A DNA stretch of 41,943 nucleotides from CBFGTV01 sp965652145 (GTDB taxonomy: Bacteria; Bacillota; Clostridia; Peptostreptococcales; Natronincolaceae). Positions 39,985 to 41,943 of the stretch are shown here, piece by piece. A program made the translations under genes and the position numbers. The stretch covers positions 1 through 41,943 of the forward strand of contig CBFGTV010000029.1 in NCBI GenBank assembly GCA_965652145.1, read 5' to 3'. Under the pieces are notes generated by a model. That model ran no database searches. It saw nothing but the letters and a program-made list of their open reading frames with translations, and had not been told where the DNA came from. How positions within the stretch are numbered: the stretch's first letter is position 1; every line of letters begins with the position of its first letter.

Positions 39985-41010
39985 CTATGTCACCATCCTA
40001 TTGGCAATCGGCTGATCGATTAGCGCCTTATAATGATTTCCTTCGAGCAATGATTCAATGGTACCAATGCCCTTCTGATTAGATAACACAATCATTCTAT
40101 TAAATATTTTTGATTTTACCAGATCACCTATGACCGGTTTGGAGCGTATATCATCGAGGGATTGTCCATGTACAGTGGTGATGACTCTGGTGCCGGCCAT
40201 TAACGCCTCTTGGATTGCATGAATATCCTCCATTCTGCCTATTTCATCGGTGGCAATTACCTGGGGTGACATGGATCGAATCAGCATCATCATGCCATGG
40301 GCCTTTGGACAGCCATCTAATAGATCAGTTCTAATACCCAAATCGTTTTGAGCTTCTCCCTGGAAGGAACCGCCAATCTCAGAGCGTTCATCCACCACTC
40401 CCACCTTCATGCCTTTAAAGTTCAATGGGGGTATGCCATTACTAAGATTTCTGATAATGTCTCGCAAAAGGGTGGTTTTACCACATTGGGGTGGAGATAT
40501 AATCAGGGTATTATAACAGTCTGTCGGCCCTTTGATAAGGTATTCCATTACTGTGTCTGCTACCCCCTTTTTCTCTCTGGAGATACGCATATTCAGCCCG
40601 CTAAAGTCCTTCATTGTCTTTACACCGCCGGCATTATCTAAAACAACTCTGCCGACAATCCCTACCCGGTGTCCGCCGGGGATGGTAATATAGCCCTGCT
40701 TTAATTCCTCTTCAATGGCGTATAGGGAATAGTTAGATATAAACTGTAGGGTGTTTTCAATATTTTTTCTGTTTACCTTCATGGCCCTTTGAGACTCGAG
40801 GGTCAGTTCTCCCTGCTCTGTAACATAATATTCCCTTCCATCACCTAATAGCATTAGTGGACGATTAACCCTTAATCTGATTTCCTCCATCAACTGTTTA
40901 AAGGAATTTGGGATAGGGCTTACTATTTTTCGAATTTCAGGGCAGAGATATTGTTCCAGCTGCTGATGGGTTTGACTATACCTTTCTTTATCAATAAAGC
41001 TTGCCTCCAT
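39985..41010 (-). CDS. spoIIIAA: Stage III sporulation protein AA (secretion-type ATPase)
   Basis: The mother-cell ATPase of the SpoIIIA-SpoIIQ feeding tube, related to type II/IV secretion ATPases. The 341 residues contain the arm domain with EEIRLRVNRPLMLLGDGREY near residue 45, a Walker A SPPQCGKTTLLRDI near residue 177, VGVVDERSEIGGSFQGE near residue 207 and ATDEIGRMEDIHAI near residue 252, followed by TRVITTVHGQSLDDI. The frame runs upstream to 41088, but ATG 41010 is ten bases after AAGGGGGG. It is first of the eight-gene operon. SigE normally drives this operon; I did not find a clear SigE box. Confidence 0.96.
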   Translation of the reverse strand: MEASFIDKERYSQTHQQLEQYLCPEIRKIVSPIPNSFKQLMEEIRLRVNRPLMLLGDGREYYVTEQGELTLESQRAMKVNRKNIENTLQFISNYSLYAIEEELKQGYITIPGGHRVGIVGRVVLDNAGGVKTMKDFSGLNMRISREKKGVADTVMEYLIKGPTDCYNTLIISPPQCGKTTLLRDIIRNLSNGIPPLNFKGMKVGVVDERSEIGGSFQGEAQNDLGIRTDLLDGCPKAHGMMMLIRSMSPQVIATDEIGRMEDIHAIQEALMAGTRVITTVHGQSLDDIRSKPVIGDLVKSKIFNRMIVLSNQKGIGTIESLLEGNHYKALIDQPIANRMVT

Positions 41011-41081
41011 GAGAACCTGTCCCCCCTTCTTTATAATAGATATTTCAAAAGGAAATAAATTATGACCAAAACTAAAAGAAA

Positions 41082-41107
41082 AAACCAAAGGTCATGACCT
41101 TTGGTTT
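41082..41107. terminator. Perfect palindrome with T-run upstream of spoIIIAA
   Basis: The 26 bases from 41082 to 41107 are a perfect palindrome centred on CATG, with CCAAAGGT pairing with ACCTTTGG. On the minus strand TTTTTTC follows, as in a terminator. It lies about 25 bases past the stronger hairpin next to it, so transcripts of the CD1247-type gene meet two stops. Confidence 0.75.
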
Positions 41108-41115
41108 AATGGGAT

Positions 41116-41156
41116 AAAATAAAAAAATCCAATGAAATTTTTGCATTGGATTTTTT
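41116..41156 (-). terminator. Terminator of the CD1247-type gene
   Basis: AATCCAATG and CATTGGATT, with extra A-T pairs, form a stem of about 13 pairs around a nine-base loop. On the minus strand TTTTTTT follows. It starts 17 bases after the stop codon and isolates the spoIIIA operon. Confidence 0.9.
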
Positions 41157-41172
41157 ATATTGCTTTTTAAAA

Positions 41173-41655
41173 TTATTTTTCAATTTCCTCTACAATTTCT
41201 TCTTCATCAATGTGACAGCAGCCATCGTGGTGCTCATGATAATGGTCTTCCTCCATAATGGTAATTGTTCTATGGCATTGAGGACAGACCACTTCAACTT
41301 CATCATCCTCCAATAAATCTTCATCAACAAAAATCTCTTCTTCGCAGTAAGGGCACAATACCTCAGCAAAGTCTATATCGTCATCTTCTTCGTCAAAATC
41401 CTCATAGTCGTCAAACTCATCATCGTCATCTTCTTCAAAGAGTTCATCCTCTACGTCCATTAAATCTTCATCAAGGGCTTCAACGTATTCGGCTAATTCC
41501 TCCTGCTCTTCACCGATTTCAACAATAGCGTCTGCAAATTCCTCCAGGGTGTCGATAATATTCATCAATAGTTTGCCCTCTTTCGATGATTCTTTGATGT
41601 TTAAACCATCTGCCAATCCCCGCAGGTATGCAACCTTTTCAAATAAGTGATCCAT
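41173..41655 (-). CDS. CD1247-type acidic protein with C-terminal zinc ribbon
   Basis: A 160-residue soluble protein. The N-terminus (about 1-65) is a helical domain known from Clostridioides CD1247-like proteins: MDHLFEKVAYLRGLADGLNI, then a Glu-rich helix. Residues 66-96 are almost all Asp and Glu. CPYC (101-104) and CPQC (124-127) form a zinc ribbon, and the tail 138-148 is rich in His and Cys (HYHEHHDGCCH), suggesting metal binding. AAGGAGG lies eight bases before the ATG. In clostridia this gene often precedes spoIIIAA, but its function is unknown. Confidence 0.85.
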   Translation of the reverse strand: MDHLFEKVAYLRGLADGLNIKESSKEGKLLMNIIDTLEEFADAIVEIGEEQEELAEYVEALDEDLMDVEDELFEEDDDDEFDDYEDFDEEDDDIDFAEVLCPYCEEEIFVDEDLLEDDEVEVVCPQCHRTITIMEEDHYHEHHDGCCHIDEEEIVEEIEK

Positions 41656-41825
41656 TCTTGCTACCTCCTTATCTCATGTTTTTATGATCCATTTGAAAAG
41701 AAATAAGTGAACCATCATCTTTATCTTTCCAAATGTAATAAAAAAACGCCTGTATTTTTATAATCTATAGGAAAGTTCACTTAACACAATTATATTAAAG
41801 AGAGCTTTCCAAATATAGATTTCAA

Positions 41826-41864
41826 CAAAGTCATCCTTTAAATTCTCTGAAGGAAGACTTTGTT
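41826..41864. repeat. Imperfect hairpin related to the one at 26470-26507
   Basis: AACAAAGTCATCCTT and AAGGAAGACTTTGTT pair with one mismatch in 15, around an 11-base loop. It overlaps the end of the possible edge gene and may act as its terminator, although no clear T-run follows on the minus strand. Confidence 0.6.
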
Positions 41865-41942
41865 CTGACTAAAGGTCTTTAGGGCGTATCTGAAAACCCA
41901 CTCAAGGGCATCTTTCACCGCTTTTTTGTCCCACGCAGCGTT
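41838..41942 (-). CDS. Possible C-terminus of an unknown protein (truncated by window edge)
   Basis: On the minus strand the frame is open from the right edge for 34 codons to a TAA. It ends with AAWDKKAVKDALEWVFRYAL and a short tail. The composition is protein-like, with an amphipathic helix, but I do not recognise it. It could equally be a chance frame or a remnant of an insertion sequence. The spacer 41656-41837 before the CD1247-type gene is AT-rich and holds no other feature that I can see. Confidence 0.3.
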   Translation of the reverse strand, partial: NAAWDKKAVKDALEWVFRYALKTFSQNKVFLQRI

Positions 41943-41943
41943 G

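Noticed and set aside
41040..41080. SigE promoter for the spoIIIA operon
   Set aside because: CATAATTT resembles a SigE -10, but no matching -35 lies at the right spacing.
41011..41088. N-terminal extension of SpoIIIAA
   Set aside because: It overlaps the AT-rich leader and the ribosome site; no homology is expected there.
41838..41943. Insertion-sequence end at the right edge
   Set aside because: The sequence looks IS-like to me, but no transposase motif or inverted terminal repeat can be shown in so short a piece.

Overview
The window is a low-GC, Gram-positive, endospore-former chromosome. It carries spo0A, spoIVB, spoIIM and all eight spoIIIA genes, with strong AGGAGG ribosome sites and frequent TTG/GTG starts. 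Gene content and order point to an anaerobic clostridium of the Alkaliphilus/Natronincola kind; that placement is inference. Almost everything lies on the minus strand. The only plus-strand genes are a truncated cupin regulator with speE-speB at the left edge, and recX. No tRNA, rRNA, CRISPR array or intact insertion sequence was seen.

Layout, left to right. (1) 1-2240: polyamine block: C-terminus of a cupin-domain protein, speE, speB. (2) 2341-7680: a minus-strand operon of a DHH-CBS-CBS-tRNA nucleotidyltransferase fusion, an M50 protease, scpA, scpB and an Sfp-type phosphopantetheinyl transferase. (3) 7756-13403: dacF, then the nucleoside-salvage operon deoB-pnp-pnp-pdp, in which one of two tandem purine nucleoside phosphorylases has altered base-binding residues. 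(4) 13458-20531: an operon-like run steA, steB, GT2, MraY-like GT4, DUF3866, NUDIX hydrolase, spoIIM, xerD. (5) 20637-26600: recX (+), then spo0A, spoIVB, recN, argR. (6) 26636-35610: asp23-like gene, nusB, tsaD paralogue, xseA, xseB, ispA, PAP2-like gene, a 700-bp gene-free segment, oapA, dxs, tlyA. (7) 35612-41655: spoIIIAH to spoIIIAA and a CD1247-type acidic zinc-ribbon protein.

The standout is the 700-bp gene-free segment between the PAP2-like gene and oapA (about 30095-30770, minus strand). It is more GC-rich than the other spacers, full of perfect inverted repeats, and has its own promoter and a terminator-like hairpin. Its position, between ispA/PAP2 and oapA-dxs-tlyA-argR-recN, is that of OLE RNA (ornate large extremophilic RNA), and the 207-residue membrane protein next to it fits OapA, its known partner. 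The RNA class is known. The promoter overlapping a stop codon, and the terminator separating the RNA from its partner gene, are worth a closer look.

Other leads: a purine nucleoside phosphorylase paralogue with Glu-to-Phe and Asn-to-Asp changes at purine-contact positions; the SteA/SteB-glycosyltransferase module; a SigH-type promoter with an overlapping 0A box before spo0A; a 31-bp repeat before both spoIVB and nusB; and a pair of related hairpins.
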